Shown here one piece after another: positions 17,473-29,912 of a DNA stretch of 64,000 nucleotides (positions are counted from its first letter, which is position 1; every line of letters starts with the position of its first letter). Made by a program: the position numbers and the translations under genes. This stretch comes from Microvirga arsenatis (GTDB lineage Bacteria; Pseudomonadota; Alphaproteobacteria; Rhizobiales; Beijerinckiaceae): contig NZ_JAAAXJ010000005.1 in the NCBI RefSeq assembly GCF_009910705.1, positions 62,001 through 126,000 on the forward strand, written 5' to 3'. The notes under the pieces are model-generated. The model had not been told where the DNA came from. It did not search any database and saw only the letters and a list, made by a program, of their open reading frames with translations.

Positions 17473-18270
17473 TCAGCCGTAGACGATCAGGCCCGCGAGG
17501 CCCGCGGCGCCGGCCAGAATGCGCCAATAGGCGAAGGGCGTGAAGCCGTGGCGGGAGACGTAGTCCAGCAGCAGCCTCACCACCAGCAGCGCGGCCACGA
17601 AGGCGGAGAGGAAGCCCGCACCGATGACGAGGGCATCGTCGGCGGAGAGGATCTTGTAGTTCTTCAGCAGATCGTAGGTGAAGGCGCCGGCCATGGTGGG
17701 CATGGCGAGAAAGAAAGAGAACTCCGCCGCCGCGCGCTTCGAGGCGCCCATGAGCATGGCGCCCACGATGGTTGCGCCCGAGCGGGACACGCCGGGGATC
17801 ATCGCCGCGCATTGGATGAGGCCTATCTTGAGGTACATCGACATGGGAAAGCGTGTCGCGTCGGTCTTCGTCGCCTCCAGCGGCAGCCGGTCGATGGCCA
17901 GCAGCACGAAGCCGCCTGCAATCAGCGTCATGCACACGATCCATGGATCGAACAGCACCTGCTTGATGAAGCCGTGCAGCACGGCGCCGATCAGGGCCGC
18001 AGGCAGGAAAGCCACCACAACGCCGATGGCGAAGTGGCGTGCCATCGGATCGTGCGGCAGAGCCTTGGCGATCAACCAGAGCTTGTTGAAGTACACGGAC
18101 AGGATCGCCAGGATCGCTCCGAGCTGGATCAGCACCTCGAAGGTCTTGCCCGTGGACTCGAAGCCAAGGAAGTGGCCCACGAGGAGCAGGTGACCGGTGG
18201 AGGAGACCGGGAGGAATTCCGTCAAGCCTTCGATGAGGCCGAGAAAAAGCGCCTCGAGGAGTTGCGACAT
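17473..18270 (-). CDS. uppP: Undecaprenyl-diphosphate phosphatase
   Basis: With the ATG at 18270 the 265-residue membrane protein matches UppP (BacA), which recycles undecaprenyl pyrophosphate for peptidoglycan synthesis. Both active-site motifs are present: [15 protein letters not shown] near residues 13-27 and [10 protein letters not shown] in the second half. Seven to eight membrane helices are apparent. A longer frame to 18393 lacks family similarity upstream of this start. Confidence 0.96.
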   Translation of the reverse strand: MSQLLEALFLGLIEGLTEFLPVSSTGHLLLVGHFLGFESTGKTFEVLIQLGAILAILSVYFNKLWLIAKALPHDPMARHFAIGVVVAFLPAALIGAVLHGFIKQVLFDPWIVCMTLIAGGFVLLAIDRLPLEATKTDATRFPMSMYLKIGLIQCAAMIPGVSRSGATIVGAMLMGASKRAAAEFSFFLAMPTMAGAFTYDLLKNYKILSADDALVIGAGFLSAFVAALLVVRLLLDYVSRHGFTPFAYWRILAGAAGLAGLIVYG

Positions 18271-18448
18271 CGTTGAAAATCCTGGAAATGGCGCCAGATG
18301 CGGGAGCGCGCCAAGCCTGTCAAGCGGAGGATGATGCCGCAGGCGTAACCCTTCCGCATCACGGACAAGAGATTCACCATTATTCCTTACCAACCCTTAA
18401 CGAAGCACGGCCTTATTCTCGCCGCCTGTTTCGCTCTCTCATAGATTC

Positions 18449-19141
18449 ATGGCCATCCTGCATTCTTATCCGTTCTGCCCGCAGTCGCGGTTCGCGCGCC
18501 TCGTTTTCGCGGAGCTCGGCCTCGAGCCGGATGTGGTCGAGGAGAAACCTTGGGATCGGCGCATCCCATTCCTCGAGATCAACCCCTCCGGCAATCTCCC
18601 GCTCTTCATCGACGACAACGGGCTTGCGGTCGCGGGCCCATCAGGGCTTGCGGAATATCTGGACGAGACGCGAGGGGAGGATTTGCGGGACAGGCGCTTC
18701 CTGCCCCAGAGCCTGCCGCAGCGGGTCGAGGTCCGCCGCCTCCTCGACTGGTTCCTGGTGAAGTTCCATGGCGAGGTGTCGGATTACCTTGCCACAGAAA
18801 AGATCTATAAGCGGTTCATGCCGAGCGACCTGGGGGGCGGGCCGCCAGACATGGGCGCGATTCGCGCAGCCCAGACCAATGTGCGATATCATCTCAAATA
18901 TATCGGCTTTCTGATCTCCAAGCGGAATTGGCTGGCCGGCGACCAGATGACCTATGCCGATCTGGCGGCGGCGGCCCATCTGTCGGTGGTGGATTATCTC
19001 GGCGACGTGCCATGGGACGAGGACGAAACAGCGAAGCATTGGTACGCCAGGATCAAGTCCCGGCCGTCGTTTCGCGCGCTCCTGGCGGACCGGGTGCCGG
19101 GCATGGCGCCGGCGGACCACTACGACAACCTGGACTTCTAG
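18449..19141 (+). CDS. Glutathione S-transferase family protein
   Basis: The 230-residue protein opens with a thioredoxin-like GST N-domain ([20 protein letters not shown], with a CPQS active-site-like motif at 10-13). A helical C-domain follows, ending [34 protein letters not shown] supplies the cis-proline glutathione site. The exact substrate cannot be inferred. The stop codon overlaps the beginning of the queG homology region by one base, implying translational coupling. Confidence 0.92.
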   Translation: MAILHSYPFCPQSRFARLVFAELGLEPDVVEEKPWDRRIPFLEINPSGNLPLFIDDNGLAVAGPSGLAEYLDETRGEDLRDRRFLPQSLPQRVEVRRLLDWFLVKFHGEVSDYLATEKIYKRFMPSDLGGGPPDMGAIRAAQTNVRYHLKYIGFLISKRNWLAGDQMTYADLAAAAHLSVVDYLGDVPWDEDETAKHWYARIKSRPSFRALLADRVPGMAPADHYDNLDF

Positions 19142-20277
19142 ACGGAGAGGCGCTCAAGCGCGCCCTCGTCGAGCGGGCGGGGGCGCTGGGATTCGACCTG
19201 GTCCGCATCGCCCGCCCCGACGCGATCCCGCTGGCGCCGGAGCGGCTCAGCGCCTGGCTCGAAGCCGGCCATCACGGCTCCATGGACTGGATGGCGGACA
19301 CGGCGGAGCGCCGCGCCGATCCGCGTGCGCTCTGGCCGGAGGTGCGCAGCATCGTCCTGCTGGGTCTGAACTACGGCCCCGCGACGGACCCGCTGGCGGA
19401 ACTCGAGCGGAAGGATCGCGGCTATGTCTCCGTCTATGCCCGCAACCGCGACTACCACGACGTCATCAAGGGCAAGCTCAAGGAATTGGCGGGCTTTCTC
19501 GCCGCGAAGGCATCGTCCGACGTCAAGGTCTTTGTCGACACCGCGCCGGTGATGGAGAAGCCCCTGGCGGAGGCCGCGGGGCTCGGTTGGCAGGGCAAGC
19601 ACACGGTGGTGGTGTCGCGCGAGTTCGGCAACTGGCTGTTCCTGGGCGCCATCTTCACCACGGCGGAGCTGCCGGCCGACGAGGCGGAGCGGGGCCGCTG
19701 CGGCTCCTGCCGCCGCTGCCTCGACATCTGCCCGACGAATGCCTTTCCCGCGCCCTACCAGCTCGATGCGCGCCGCTGCATCTCGTATCTCACCATCGAG
19801 CACAAGGGGCACATCCCTGAGGAACTCCGCCCGGGCATCGGCAACCGCATCTTCGGCTGCGACGATTGCCTCGCCGTCTGCCCCTGGAACAAATTTGCGC
19901 AGGCCGGGCGTGAGGCGCGCCTCGTGCAGCGGGCCGATCTCTCCGCCCTGCCGCTGGCGGATCTCGCGCGCCTCGACGATTCGGCTTTTCGCGCCCGCTT
20001 CTCCGGCACCCCCGTCAAGCGCACCGGGCGCGACCGCTTCATCCGGAATGTGCTGATCGCGATCGGCAACTCGGGCGACGCGGGCTTGGCCGCCGAAGCG
20101 GAGCGCCTGCTGGACGATGCTTCGCCCCTGGTGCGGGCCATGGCGGTCTGGGCGCTCGGGCGCCTCCTGCCGGGAGATGCCCTGAATGCCCATGCAGCCG
20201 TGCGGCTCGAGCAGGAAGCCGATTCCGAGGTGCGCGAGGAATGGCGGCGGGCGATGGCCTCCACTGTCGCGGCCTGA
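19012..20277 (+). CDS. queG: Epoxyqueuosine reductase QueG
   Basis: QueG makes queuosine in tRNA from epoxyqueuosine, using cobalamin and two [4Fe-4S] clusters. Both cluster motifs are clear: [12 protein letters not shown] and [11 protein letters not shown]-terminal HEAT-like repeat fits the long family form. Homology begins only at 19141 ([20 protein letters not shown]), directly after the GST stop, where the codons are CTT, CTA, GAC; no ATG, GTG or TTG exists there. The first in-frame ATG upstream is 19012, inside the GST gene, and is used here only formally. A GGAGAGG sequence at 19144-19150 has no canonical start after it. Confidence 0.85.
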   Translation: MGRGRNSEALVRQDQVPAVVSRAPGGPGAGHGAGGPLRQPGLLDGEALKRALVERAGALGFDLVRIARPDAIPLAPERLSAWLEAGHHGSMDWMADTAERRADPRALWPEVRSIVLLGLNYGPATDPLAELERKDRGYVSVYARNRDYHDVIKGKLKELAGFLAAKASSDVKVFVDTAPVMEKPLAEAAGLGWQGKHTVVVSREFGNWLFLGAIFTTAELPADEAERGRCGSCRRCLDICPTNAFPAPYQLDARRCISYLTIEHKGHIPEELRPGIGNRIFGCDDCLAVCPWNKFAQAGREARLVQRADLSALPLADLARLDDSAFRARFSGTPVKRTGRDRFIRNVLIAIGNSGDAGLAAEAERLLDDASPLVRAMAVWALGRLLPGDALNAHAAVRLEQEADSEVREEWRRAMASTVAA

Positions 20278-20283
20278 GGGCCA

Positions 20284-21210
20284 TCAGGCCGCGTGGCGGT
20301 TCGCTGCCGGGCCGAAATGGTCGATGTAGCGTGGGTTGATGGCGGAGACGGGCAGGACGACGAGCACGTCCGTGGTGCCGAACTGCCGGTCGATCACCGC
20401 TCCGGTGCCGAAAGTGGCGCCCAGGCGCAGATAGCCCTTGATCAGGGGCGGCAGGGCGTGAAGGGCGGCCTTCGGGTCGATGGCCTCCTTCGGCAGGATG
20501 TCCATGGCGGTGAAGCGCTCGGGCAATGCTCGGGCCTGCCAATCGGCAGGCGCGGCGGCGTAATGGTGCAGGAAGCTCAGCGGCAGCGCCAGCTTCTGCG
20601 GGTCGGTACCCTCCAGGCTGGCGCAGCCCATCATCACGTCGATTCGGTGATGGAGCACATAGGCCCAGATCCCGTGCCAGAGAAGCTCGACCGTGCGCTT
20701 GTTGCGGTAGGGCTTGAGCACGCAGGACCGGCCCAGTTCCAGGAAGCGCAGGTGAGGATGGCCCTTCAGCAGGGGAGCGATCTCGTACTCGCCCCGGGTG
20801 TAGAACCCGCCATGGCACTCGGCGACATCCTGGCGGAGCAGGCGGTAGGTGCCCACCACCTTGGGCTTTGCCGGACGGAGGGCTTTCCGCTTCACATCAT
20901 GGTCGAGGACGAGGAGGTGATCGCAGATCGCGTCGTAGGAATCGACGTCGCGGCGCGAGATCAGGGCCGCGCCATTGGGGGCCGCCGACATTTCCTCGTA
21001 GAAGACCTTGAACCGCAGCCGCTGCGCGCGCCGGATCTCTCGAGCGGTGGTAGCAAGGCGCACCTCGAGGGAGCCGATGCGGCCGAGCACGGGGTCGAGG
21101 CTGCCGTAGTCGCGCACGATCCTGTCGGCGCCGGGGATGAACTTGCTGAGGCCGTGGGGGCGCAAGGCCATGGAAGCGGCCGCCGCTTCATGGGAAGGGA
21201 AAGAACTCAT
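20284..21210 (-). CDS. olsB: Ornithine N-acyltransferase (lyso-ornithine lipid synthase) OlsB-like
   Basis: The 308-residue GNAT-type protein resembles OlsB. It has RLRFKVFYEEMSAAP near 64-78, the acyl-transfer segment EIAPLL...LELGRSCVLKPYRNKRTV, and CASLEGTDPQKLALPLSFLH. OlsB transfers a 3-hydroxyacyl chain from ACP to ornithine in phosphate-free membrane lipid synthesis in rhizobia. Its usual partner olsA is not adjacent. The gene is convergent with queG, 6 bases apart. Confidence 0.85.
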   Translation of the reverse strand: MSSFPSHEAAAASMALRPHGLSKFIPGADRIVRDYGSLDPVLGRIGSLEVRLATTAREIRRAQRLRFKVFYEEMSAAPNGAALISRRDVDSYDAICDHLLVLDHDVKRKALRPAKPKVVGTYRLLRQDVAECHGGFYTRGEYEIAPLLKGHPHLRFLELGRSCVLKPYRNKRTVELLWHGIWAYVLHHRIDVMMGCASLEGTDPQKLALPLSFLHHYAAAPADWQARALPERFTAMDILPKEAIDPKAALHALPPLIKGYLRLGATFGTGAVIDRQFGTTDVLVVLPVSAINPRYIDHFGPAANRHAA

Positions 21211-21386
21211 CGCTGCCTCACGGATCCTGCCTTAACAGCCGGTTCAGGTTCGCGCCAGCCCGGCTCTGCCAGGGCATAAAGCCTGTTTCAAAATGTTTTG
21301 TGACAGAAAACATAAAGATGCCGATTCGAAAGTTCGAGGCCGCGACGAGGATTAGCAGGATGCCACGGGCGGATCATTGTCCTGCC

Positions 21387-22925
21387 TCAAGCGGCGGCCG
21401 GGCGGCGGTCCGCATGGCTGCGGTAGGAGAGGGCCTCCGCGATGTGGATGCGCCGGACGCGCTCCTCCCCGTCGAGATCGGCCAGGGTTCGCCCTACCTT
21501 CAGCACGCGGTGGAAGCCGCGGGCGGAGAGGCGCATGGCGTTGGCCGCGTCCCGGATCAGGGACAGCCCCTCCGGGTCGGGCTGCGCCACCTCCTCCAGA
21601 AGGGCCGGCGGGCAGGCGGCATTGGTGGTGACCCCTTCGAGCTTCAGGGACGCATAGCGCTTCGCCTGCCGCTCCCGCGCTCTCGCCACCCGGGCGGCGA
21701 CATCGGCCGATCCCTCCGCCGGAGCGGGCAGGATCAGGTCGGCGGCCGTGACGGCCGGCACGTCGATGGCGAGGTCGATGCGGTCGAGGAGCGGACCTGA
21801 GAGACGGGCCTGGTATTGAGCAATGCAGCGCTCGTTCGGCTGGCGGCGGCAGACATAGCCGGGCTCGGTGGCCTGTCCGCAGCGGCAGGGGTTCATGGCG
21901 GCGACGAGCTGGAAGCGCGCCGGGTAGGTGACCCGGTGATTGGCCCGGGCGATCAGGATCTCGCCTGCCTCCAGGGGCTGCCTGAGGGAGTCGAGCACCT
22001 GGGGCTGGAACTCCGGCAACTCGTCGAGGAAGAGCACGCCGTGATGGGCGAGCGAGGCCTCGCCCGGCCGGGCATTGAGGCCCCCGCCCACAAGGGCCGC
22101 CATGGAGGCCGAGTGATGCGGCGCCCGGAAAGGACGACGGTCGGAGAGGGTGCCGTCCGCGAGGAGGCCCGCCACCGACTGGATCATGGAGACCTCCAGG
22201 AGCTCCCGCGGCGAGAGCGGCGGCAGGATCGAGGGGAGCCGCTGGGCGAGCATCGACTTGCCGGCGCCGGGAGGGCCGTTCATGAGAAGGTTGTGGGCGC
22301 CGGCTGCCGCAATCTCGAGGGTCCGCTTGGCGCTTTCCTGACCCTTGATGTCCCTCAGGTCGGGCAGAGCGCCCGAGAGGGGGACGATGGCGGGCGTGGG
22401 GCGCGCCATCACCTGGGTTCCTTTGAAGTGATTGGCGAGCTGGATCAGGGACCGCGGGGCCAGGATCTCGATGTCGCTGCCGGCCCAGGCGGCCTCCGAG
22501 CCGCAGGCCTCGGGGCAGATCAGACCATGGTCGCGCTCGTGGGCCGCCATGGCGGCGGGAAGCGCTCCGGCCACGGCCGTGATCGAGCCGTCGAGGGCCA
22601 GCTCGCCCAGCACCGTGAAGCCATGAAGCGCATCCGCCGGGATCGCCCCGATGGCCGCCATCACGCCGAGGGCGATGGGCAGGTCGTAATGGCTGCCCTC
22701 CTTGGGAAGGTCGGCGGGGGCGAGATTCACCGTGATGCGCTTCGACGGCAGGGCAAGGCCGGAGGCGATGAGGGCGGAGCGGACCCGTTCGCGGGATTCC
22801 GCCACCGCCTTGTCCGGCAGGCCGACGATGGTGAATGCGACCGCGCCTGGGGAGATCTGAACCTGCACATCGACCGCACGCGCCTCGATCCCCTCGAACG
22901 CAACTGTGGAAACGCGCGTGACCAT
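21387..22925 (-). CDS. YifB family Mg chelatase-like AAA ATPase (ComM-like)
   Basis: The ATG at 22925 is chosen because AGGAG lies five bases upstream; a second ATG at 22943 has no such site. The 512-residue protein has the ChlI-like N-terminal domain (FTIVGLPDKAVAESRERVR), a Walker A NGPPGAGKS near 215, a Walker B FLDELPEF and the C-terminal Mg-chelatase domain. ComM homologues are hexameric branch-migration helicases used in natural transformation. A role in competence here is not shown. Confidence 0.93.
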   Translation of the reverse strand: MVTRVSTVAFEGIEARAVDVQVQISPGAVAFTIVGLPDKAVAESRERVRSALIASGLALPSKRITVNLAPADLPKEGSHYDLPIALGVMAAIGAIPADALHGFTVLGELALDGSITAVAGALPAAMAAHERDHGLICPEACGSEAAWAGSDIEILAPRSLIQLANHFKGTQVMARPTPAIVPLSGALPDLRDIKGQESAKRTLEIAAAGAHNLLMNGPPGAGKSMLAQRLPSILPPLSPRELLEVSMIQSVAGLLADGTLSDRRPFRAPHHSASMAALVGGGLNARPGEASLAHHGVLFLDELPEFQPQVLDSLRQPLEAGEILIARANHRVTYPARFQLVAAMNPCRCGQATEPGYVCRRQPNERCIAQYQARLSGPLLDRIDLAIDVPAVTAADLILPAPAEGSADVAARVARARERQAKRYASLKLEGVTTNAACPPALLEEVAQPDPEGLSLIRDAANAMRLSARGFHRVLKVGRTLADLDGEERVRRIHIAEALSYRSHADRRPAAA

Positions 22926-23023
22926 AAGGCTCCTGTCCTCCATGAGCCTTCAATCTAGCTTGGCCTTCTGCAACGGGATAGTGTTTCGTGCGATCCTGCA
23001 AACCGGGTTGGCGTACGGGAGCT

Positions 23024-23048
23024 GGAACCCAGCTGGCGGGTTTGCGTT
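23024..23048 (+). promoter_or_regulatory. Candidate general-stress sigma (EcfG) promoter
   Basis: GGAAC (23024-23028), a 16-base spacer and CGTT (23045-23048) match the alphaproteobacterial EcfG promoter consensus exactly. It lies 145 bases upstream of the histidine kinase gene. A nine-base match with flexible spacing is expected roughly once per window by chance, so this is suggestive only. Confidence 0.35.
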
Positions 23049-23192
23049 GAGTCCAACTGCGCTGGCACAACCAGACGGTCAGACGCGCGCAACAGAATCG
23101 GGGAGGGGGCGCATGGCTCGGGGCAATTCAACCGTGCTGAGACTGCACGGCACAGGCCGTCTGTAAGATCCTGATCCCGTTCAGGAATTGCG

Positions 23193-24287
23193 ATGTTGGC
23201 CCAAAGCGACGCACCTGGCTTCAGACACTGCAAGGATCGAGTTCCGGACGTCCCGATCAGGGCAGCTTTCCGGTCCTTGCGCATGCCTGCCCTCCTGATC
23301 GATCCGCATGAGTCCGGCAGCGCCATCGTGTTCGCGAACGATGCCTTCCGGCATCTCACCGGCTATGGCGTCGATGAGGTGGTCGGGCAAAGCTGGAACC
23401 TGGTTGCGGGACCGGAGACGGGGCGCAATACCCTGGCTGCCGTGGACGGCGCCCTGCGCTGCGGCGAAGGTCACGACGACGAACTCCTGATCTACCGGAA
23501 GGACGGAACCTCGCTCTGGGGCTCCCTGACCCTGAGCCCCGTCCGCGATGGGGACGGACGCCTGCGTCTGTTCAGCCTGGTCCTGTGCGACATCAGCGCG
23601 AAGCGACAGGCCGAGCGCCTGCTGGAGGAGCAGGTCGAACACCGGACGCAGGAGCTTCAGACGGCGCTTGAGCAGAAGACGGCGCTTCTTCACGAGGTGG
23701 AGCACCGGGTCAAGAACAGCCTGCAGATGACGGCCTCCCTGGTGCTGCTGAAGGCGCGCCGTCTGCAGAACCCGGAAGCCCGCAAGGTTCTGCAGGAGAT
23801 CGCCGAGCGGGTCAGCGCGCTCGCGACGGCGCACCGGCTTCTCTACGCCTCCGGCGACGTCAGCCGCTTCAACATCAGGGACTTCGCCTCGGAACTGGCC
23901 GGGGAGCTGGTCATGGGACTGCCGAAGGGGCAGGTCAACCTGAACCTCGACATCCAGCCGCTTGGAGTACCGGCTTCGAAGGCGGCGGCGCTTGCCCTGC
24001 TGCTCAACGAGCTGGTCGGCAACGCGGTCAAGCATGCCTTCCCCGACGGGCGCCGGGGCCGGCTGACAATCGAGATCGGGCGGGCGGAGAACGGCCTCAG
24101 GATCGCCGTCGAAGACGACGGCGTCGGGCTCGATCACGCTCCCCCATCCGAGGGAAGCTTCGGGAAAACCCTGATTGCGATGCTGGTTCAACAGTTGAAG
24201 GGACAGTTGACTTGGCAGGACATGGAGCCAGGTACACGCGCGGAGATCGTGATGCCGGTGGACGCGGAGGAGACGCGGTTTGAGTAG
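23193..24287 (+). CDS. Sensor histidine kinase with LOV-like PAS domain, HisKA_2 type
   Basis: The 364-residue protein has a PAS domain (about 30-135), a coiled-coil linker (138-165), a HisKA_2 dimerisation domain with phospho-acceptor His171 in EVEHRVKNSLQM, and a HATPase domain with N-box LLNELVGNAVKHAF and DDGVGL. The PAS domain follows the LOV layout (NDAFRHLTGY, then G-P-E-T and YRKDGTSLWG). The photoactive cysteine position carries Trp68 and the usual flavin-contacting asparagines are Ile and Gly. It overlaps the response regulator gene by 8 bases. Confidence 0.92.
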   Translation: MLAQSDAPGFRHCKDRVPDVPIRAAFRSLRMPALLIDPHESGSAIVFANDAFRHLTGYGVDEVVGQSWNLVAGPETGRNTLAAVDGALRCGEGHDDELLIYRKDGTSLWGSLTLSPVRDGDGRLRLFSLVLCDISAKRQAERLLEEQVEHRTQELQTALEQKTALLHEVEHRVKNSLQMTASLVLLKARRLQNPEARKVLQEIAERVSALATAHRLLYASGDVSRFNIRDFASELAGELVMGLPKGQVNLNLDIQPLGVPASKAAALALLLNELVGNAVKHAFPDGRRGRLTIEIGRAENGLRIAVEDDGVGLDHAPPSEGSFGKTLIAMLVQQLKGQLTWQDMEPGTRAEIVMPVDAEETRFE

Positions 24288-24732
24288 CGAGAAGACCCTG
24301 CGCATCCTCATCGTCGAGGATGAGATCCTGATCGCGCTCGAGCTGGAAAGCCTGCTGCAGGACCTGGGCCACGACGTGGTGGGAATCGCAGCCTCCTCCC
24401 GGGAGGCCCTCGCGCTTGGGCAGGATCTCAGGCCCGACCTCGCCTTTGTCGACATTCATCTCGCCGATGGCCCGACCGGGGTCGATGTGGCCCGCGATCT
24501 GGCCCTGGAGCAGCAGGTGACGGTGCTGTTCATGACGGCGAACGCCAAGCGCATTCCGCAGGATTTCGCCGGCGCCTGGGGTGTGATCGCCAAGCCCTAT
24601 ACGGAGCGCGGCGTTCGGGAGGCCCTGGCCTATGTGACCGCCGGGCAGCCCTGTGAGGCCGGGGGCAGCCGCACGATGACCTTCATTCCCTTCATCCGGG
24701 CGGCCGGCGAGAGCAGCTCGCAGATGTCCTGA
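24280..24732 (+). CDS. Single-domain response regulator
   Basis: Starting from a TTG at 24280, the 150-residue product is a receiver domain: acidic pair Glu13/Asp14 (VEDE), phospho-acceptor Asp58 in AFVDIHL, a conserved Thr/Ala near FMTAN, and a lysine in IAKPYTERG. No DNA-binding or enzyme output domain follows; the last 25 residues are short and variable. It overlaps the kinase gene, so the two form a cognate pair that probably relays phosphate to another protein. Confidence 0.92.
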   Translation: MSSEKTLRILIVEDEILIALELESLLQDLGHDVVGIAASSREALALGQDLRPDLAFVDIHLADGPTGVDVARDLALEQQVTVLFMTANAKRIPQDFAGAWGVIAKPYTERGVREALAYVTAGQPCEAGGSRTMTFIPFIRAAGESSSQMS

Positions 24733-24743
24733 GGGCCTCCCGG

Positions 24744-27470
24744 CTACCTTTGAGCCTTGAGCCGGTAGAGGGCGTCTAGCGCCTCTCGCGGCGTCATCTG
24801 GTCGGGATCGAGGGCGTCAAGAGCTTCGCGAAGGGCGTCGGACTTGGGAGGCGCAGGAGGCTCGTTGCGGACGGAGACGGCGAAGAGCGGCAGATCGTCG
24901 AGCAGCGCCCGTTTCGGCGCCTCGCGGTCTGACCGCTCCAATTCGCTCAGGATCGTCTTGGCCCGCTCGACGACCGGCGCCGGCAGGCCGGCAAGGCGCG
25001 CCACCTGCAGCCCATAGGAGCGGTCGGCGGCGCCGGGCACCACCTCGTGCAGGAACACCACCTCGCCGCTCCATTCCGTCACCTTCAGGGTCGCGTTCGA
25101 GATCCGCGCCATCCGTTCCGCAAGCGCCGTCAGTTCGTGGAAATGGGTGGCGAAGAGCGCCCGGCAGCGGTTGGTCTCGTGCAGGTGCTCGATGGCCGCC
25201 CAGGCGATGGAGAGGCCGTCGAAGGTGGCGGTGCCGCGGCCGATCTCGTCGAGGATGACGAGGGAGCGGGCGGTGGCCTGGTTGAGGATCGCTGCCGTCT
25301 CCACCATCTCGACCATGAAGGTCGAACGGCCCCGCGCCAGATCGTCGGCGGCGCCGACGCGGGAGAAGAGCCGGTCGACGATGCCGATATGGGCCTCCCT
25401 CGCCGGTACGTAGGAGCCCATCTGGGCCAGCACGACGATCAGCGCGTTCTGGCGCAGATAGGTGGACTTGCCGCCCATGTTCGGCCCGGTGATCAGCAGG
25501 ATGTGGCCGGCATCCTTGCCGGAAAGATCCGCATCGTTGGCGATGAACGGCGTGCCCTCGCGCTTGAGCGCGGCCTCCACCACCGGATGACGCCCGCCCC
25601 TGACCGTGAAAGCCAGGCTCGTATCGACGACGGGCCGCGTCCAGTCGAGGCGCACGGCGAGATCGGCGAGTGCTGCCGTCACGTCGATCACGGCTATCGC
25701 CTCGGCTGCCGCGGCGATGTCCGCCGTGAGATCGAGCAGCGCCTGCACCATCTCGTCGAAGAGGGCGAGTTCGATCTTGAGCGCCCGGTCAGCCGCAGAG
25801 GCGATCTTCGATTCGAGTTCCCCGAGTTCCATCGTCGAGAAACGCATGGCGCCGGCCATGGTCTGGCGGTGGACGAAGGTGTCCTTCCAGGGTTCCCTCA
25901 GGAGGTCCTCGCCCACGTTCTGCGGTACCTCCACGAAGTAGCCGATCATGTGGTTGTGCTTGACGCGAAGCGTCCGGCAGCCGGTCTCGGTGGCGTAGCG
26001 GGCCTGGAGGGCTGCGATGAAGCGGCGCGAATCCTGCTGCAGCTCGCGCAATTCGTCGAGGTTCGGATCGAAGCCCGGGCGGATGAAGCCGCCGTCGCGC
26101 TTGAGAAGGGGCAGGTCGTCGGCGAGCGCCGCCGCCAGCCGGTCGGCTACATCCGTGCGCAGGCCATGAAGCGTCTGGGCGGCCTCGGACAACTCCTTCG
26201 GCAGGTTCGGGGCGATGGCGAGCTCGAGGCCGAGTTCGCGCGCCGCGAACAGGCCGTCGCGCACGCAGGCGAGGTCCCGCGGTCCCCCGCGCCCGAGGCT
26301 CAGCCGCGACAGGGCGCGGGCGAGATCCGGCGAGCGCTTGAGGATGCGGCGCAGTCGGTCGCGCAGGTCGCCGTTCTCGACGAGCGCCGTGACGGAATCC
26401 TGCCGGTCGCGGATCAGGCTTGGATCGGTGAGGGGGCCGGCGAGCCGCTCGGCGAGGAGGCGCGCTCCGCCGGGCGTCACCGTGCAGTCGATGGTGGCGA
26501 GCAGGCTGCCGGTCCGCTCGCCGGAGAGCGTGCGGGTCAGCTCCAGGTTGGCGCGGGTGGCCGCATCGATGGCCAGCGCCGCACCGGCCGTGTCGCGGGT
26601 GGGCGGGTTCAGGGCCGGGCGGCTGTCGATCTGCGTCTTCGCGATATAGAAGAGCGCGCTGCCCGCCGCCGTGATCTCGGCCGGGCTGAAGGAGCCGAAG
26701 GCGTCGAGCGTCGCAACCCCAAAATAATCCTTGAGCCGCCGCTCGGCGGATGCAGGGTCGAGACCCTCGCGGGACAGGGGGGTGATGGCGGCACGGGTCT
26801 CCTGCCAGAAGCTCCTCAGCTCCGGATCGTCATGGATCACGTCCGGAACCAGGATCTCGCGGGGCTCGAACCGGGCGATTTCGGCGGACAGGCCGGCGCC
26901 GTCGGTCTCGCTCAGGACGAAATGGCCTGTGGATATGTCGACCGCAGCCAGGCCGTAGCACCATTGCGTGTCGGAGGCCCGACGCCGGGCGATGGCGAGC
27001 AGGTAATTGGCCCGTCCGGGCTCGAGCAGGCGCTCCTCCGTAATCGTGCCGGGGGTGACGAGGCGCACCACGTCGCGGCGCACCACCGATTTGGACCCGC
27101 GCTTCTTGGCCTCCGCCGGATCCTCGGTCTGCTCGCAGACGGCGACCCGGTGGCCGAGAGCGATGAGGCGCTGGAGGTAGTCGTCGGCCCGCTCCACCGG
27201 CACGCCGCACATGGGGATGTCCTGCCCCTGGTGCTTGCCGCGCTTGGTGAGCACGATGCCCAGCGCCTGGCTGGCGATCTCGGCATCCTCGAAGAACAGC
27301 TCGTAGAAATCCCCCATCCGGTAGAACAGCAGGCTGTCCGGGTTGGCGGCCTTGATCTCGATGTACTGCGCCATCATGGGCGTGACGCGGCTGTCCTGCG
27401 CGGCTTTGGCATCGGCAGGGGCGCCCGGATCGAGGCTTTCGGGAGAGCGGTAGGCGGCTTGGGACGACAT
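24744..27470 (-). CDS. mutS: DNA mismatch repair protein MutS
   Basis: The 908-residue protein is full-length MutS. The mismatch-binding N-domain has the [12 protein letters not shown] phenylalanine motif, followed by connector, lever and clamp domains. The C-terminal ATPase has Walker [10 protein letters not shown] and the [12 protein letters not shown] signature. It recognises mismatches and recruits MutL. It converges with the response regulator gene 11 bases away, and an 80-base gap separates it from the long leader of maeB on the other strand. Confidence 0.98.
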   Translation of the reverse strand: MSSQAAYRSPESLDPGAPADAKAAQDSRVTPMMAQYIEIKAANPDSLLFYRMGDFYELFFEDAEIASQALGIVLTKRGKHQGQDIPMCGVPVERADDYLQRLIALGHRVAVCEQTEDPAEAKKRGSKSVVRRDVVRLVTPGTITEERLLEPGRANYLLAIARRRASDTQWCYGLAAVDISTGHFVLSETDGAGLSAEIARFEPREILVPDVIHDDPELRSFWQETRAAITPLSREGLDPASAERRLKDYFGVATLDAFGSFSPAEITAAGSALFYIAKTQIDSRPALNPPTRDTAGAALAIDAATRANLELTRTLSGERTGSLLATIDCTVTPGGARLLAERLAGPLTDPSLIRDRQDSVTALVENGDLRDRLRRILKRSPDLARALSRLSLGRGGPRDLACVRDGLFAARELGLELAIAPNLPKELSEAAQTLHGLRTDVADRLAAALADDLPLLKRDGGFIRPGFDPNLDELRELQQDSRRFIAALQARYATETGCRTLRVKHNHMIGYFVEVPQNVGEDLLREPWKDTFVHRQTMAGAMRFSTMELGELESKIASAADRALKIELALFDEMVQALLDLTADIAAAAEAIAVIDVTAALADLAVRLDWTRPVVDTSLAFTVRGGRHPVVEAALKREGTPFIANDADLSGKDAGHILLITGPNMGGKSTYLRQNALIVVLAQMGSYVPAREAHIGIVDRLFSRVGAADDLARGRSTFMVEMVETAAILNQATARSLVILDEIGRGTATFDGLSIAWAAIEHLHETNRCRALFATHFHELTALAERMARISNATLKVTEWSGEVVFLHEVVPGAADRSYGLQVARLAGLPAPVVERAKTILSELERSDREAPKRALLDDLPLFAVSVRNEPPAPPKSDALREALDALDPDQMTPREALDALYRLKAQR

Positions 27471-27619
27471 CCGTCCTGTTTAGCAAAGCCTGGAGGCCCT
27501 TTCATCCGTGGCATGCGGTCCGAAGGGCGGATGTGGACAAGTCTTGAGGAATGCGCGCCCTATGTCTTAAGGTCGCATCCCCCTTTGGAAACGCCCTGCA
27601 TCACAAGAATCGGACCCCC

Positions 27620-29911
<2,292 letters not shown>

Positions 29912-29912
29912 G

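Noticed and set aside
19120-19150. Programmed -1 frameshift fusing the GST to QueG
   Set aside because: queG is in the -1 frame relative to the GST, but no slippery heptamer precedes the stop and both proteins are normal independent families.
22958-23192. Small minus-strand frame upstream of the histidine kinase
   Set aside because: No recognisable domain or ribosome binding site, and its composition is that of a random frame.
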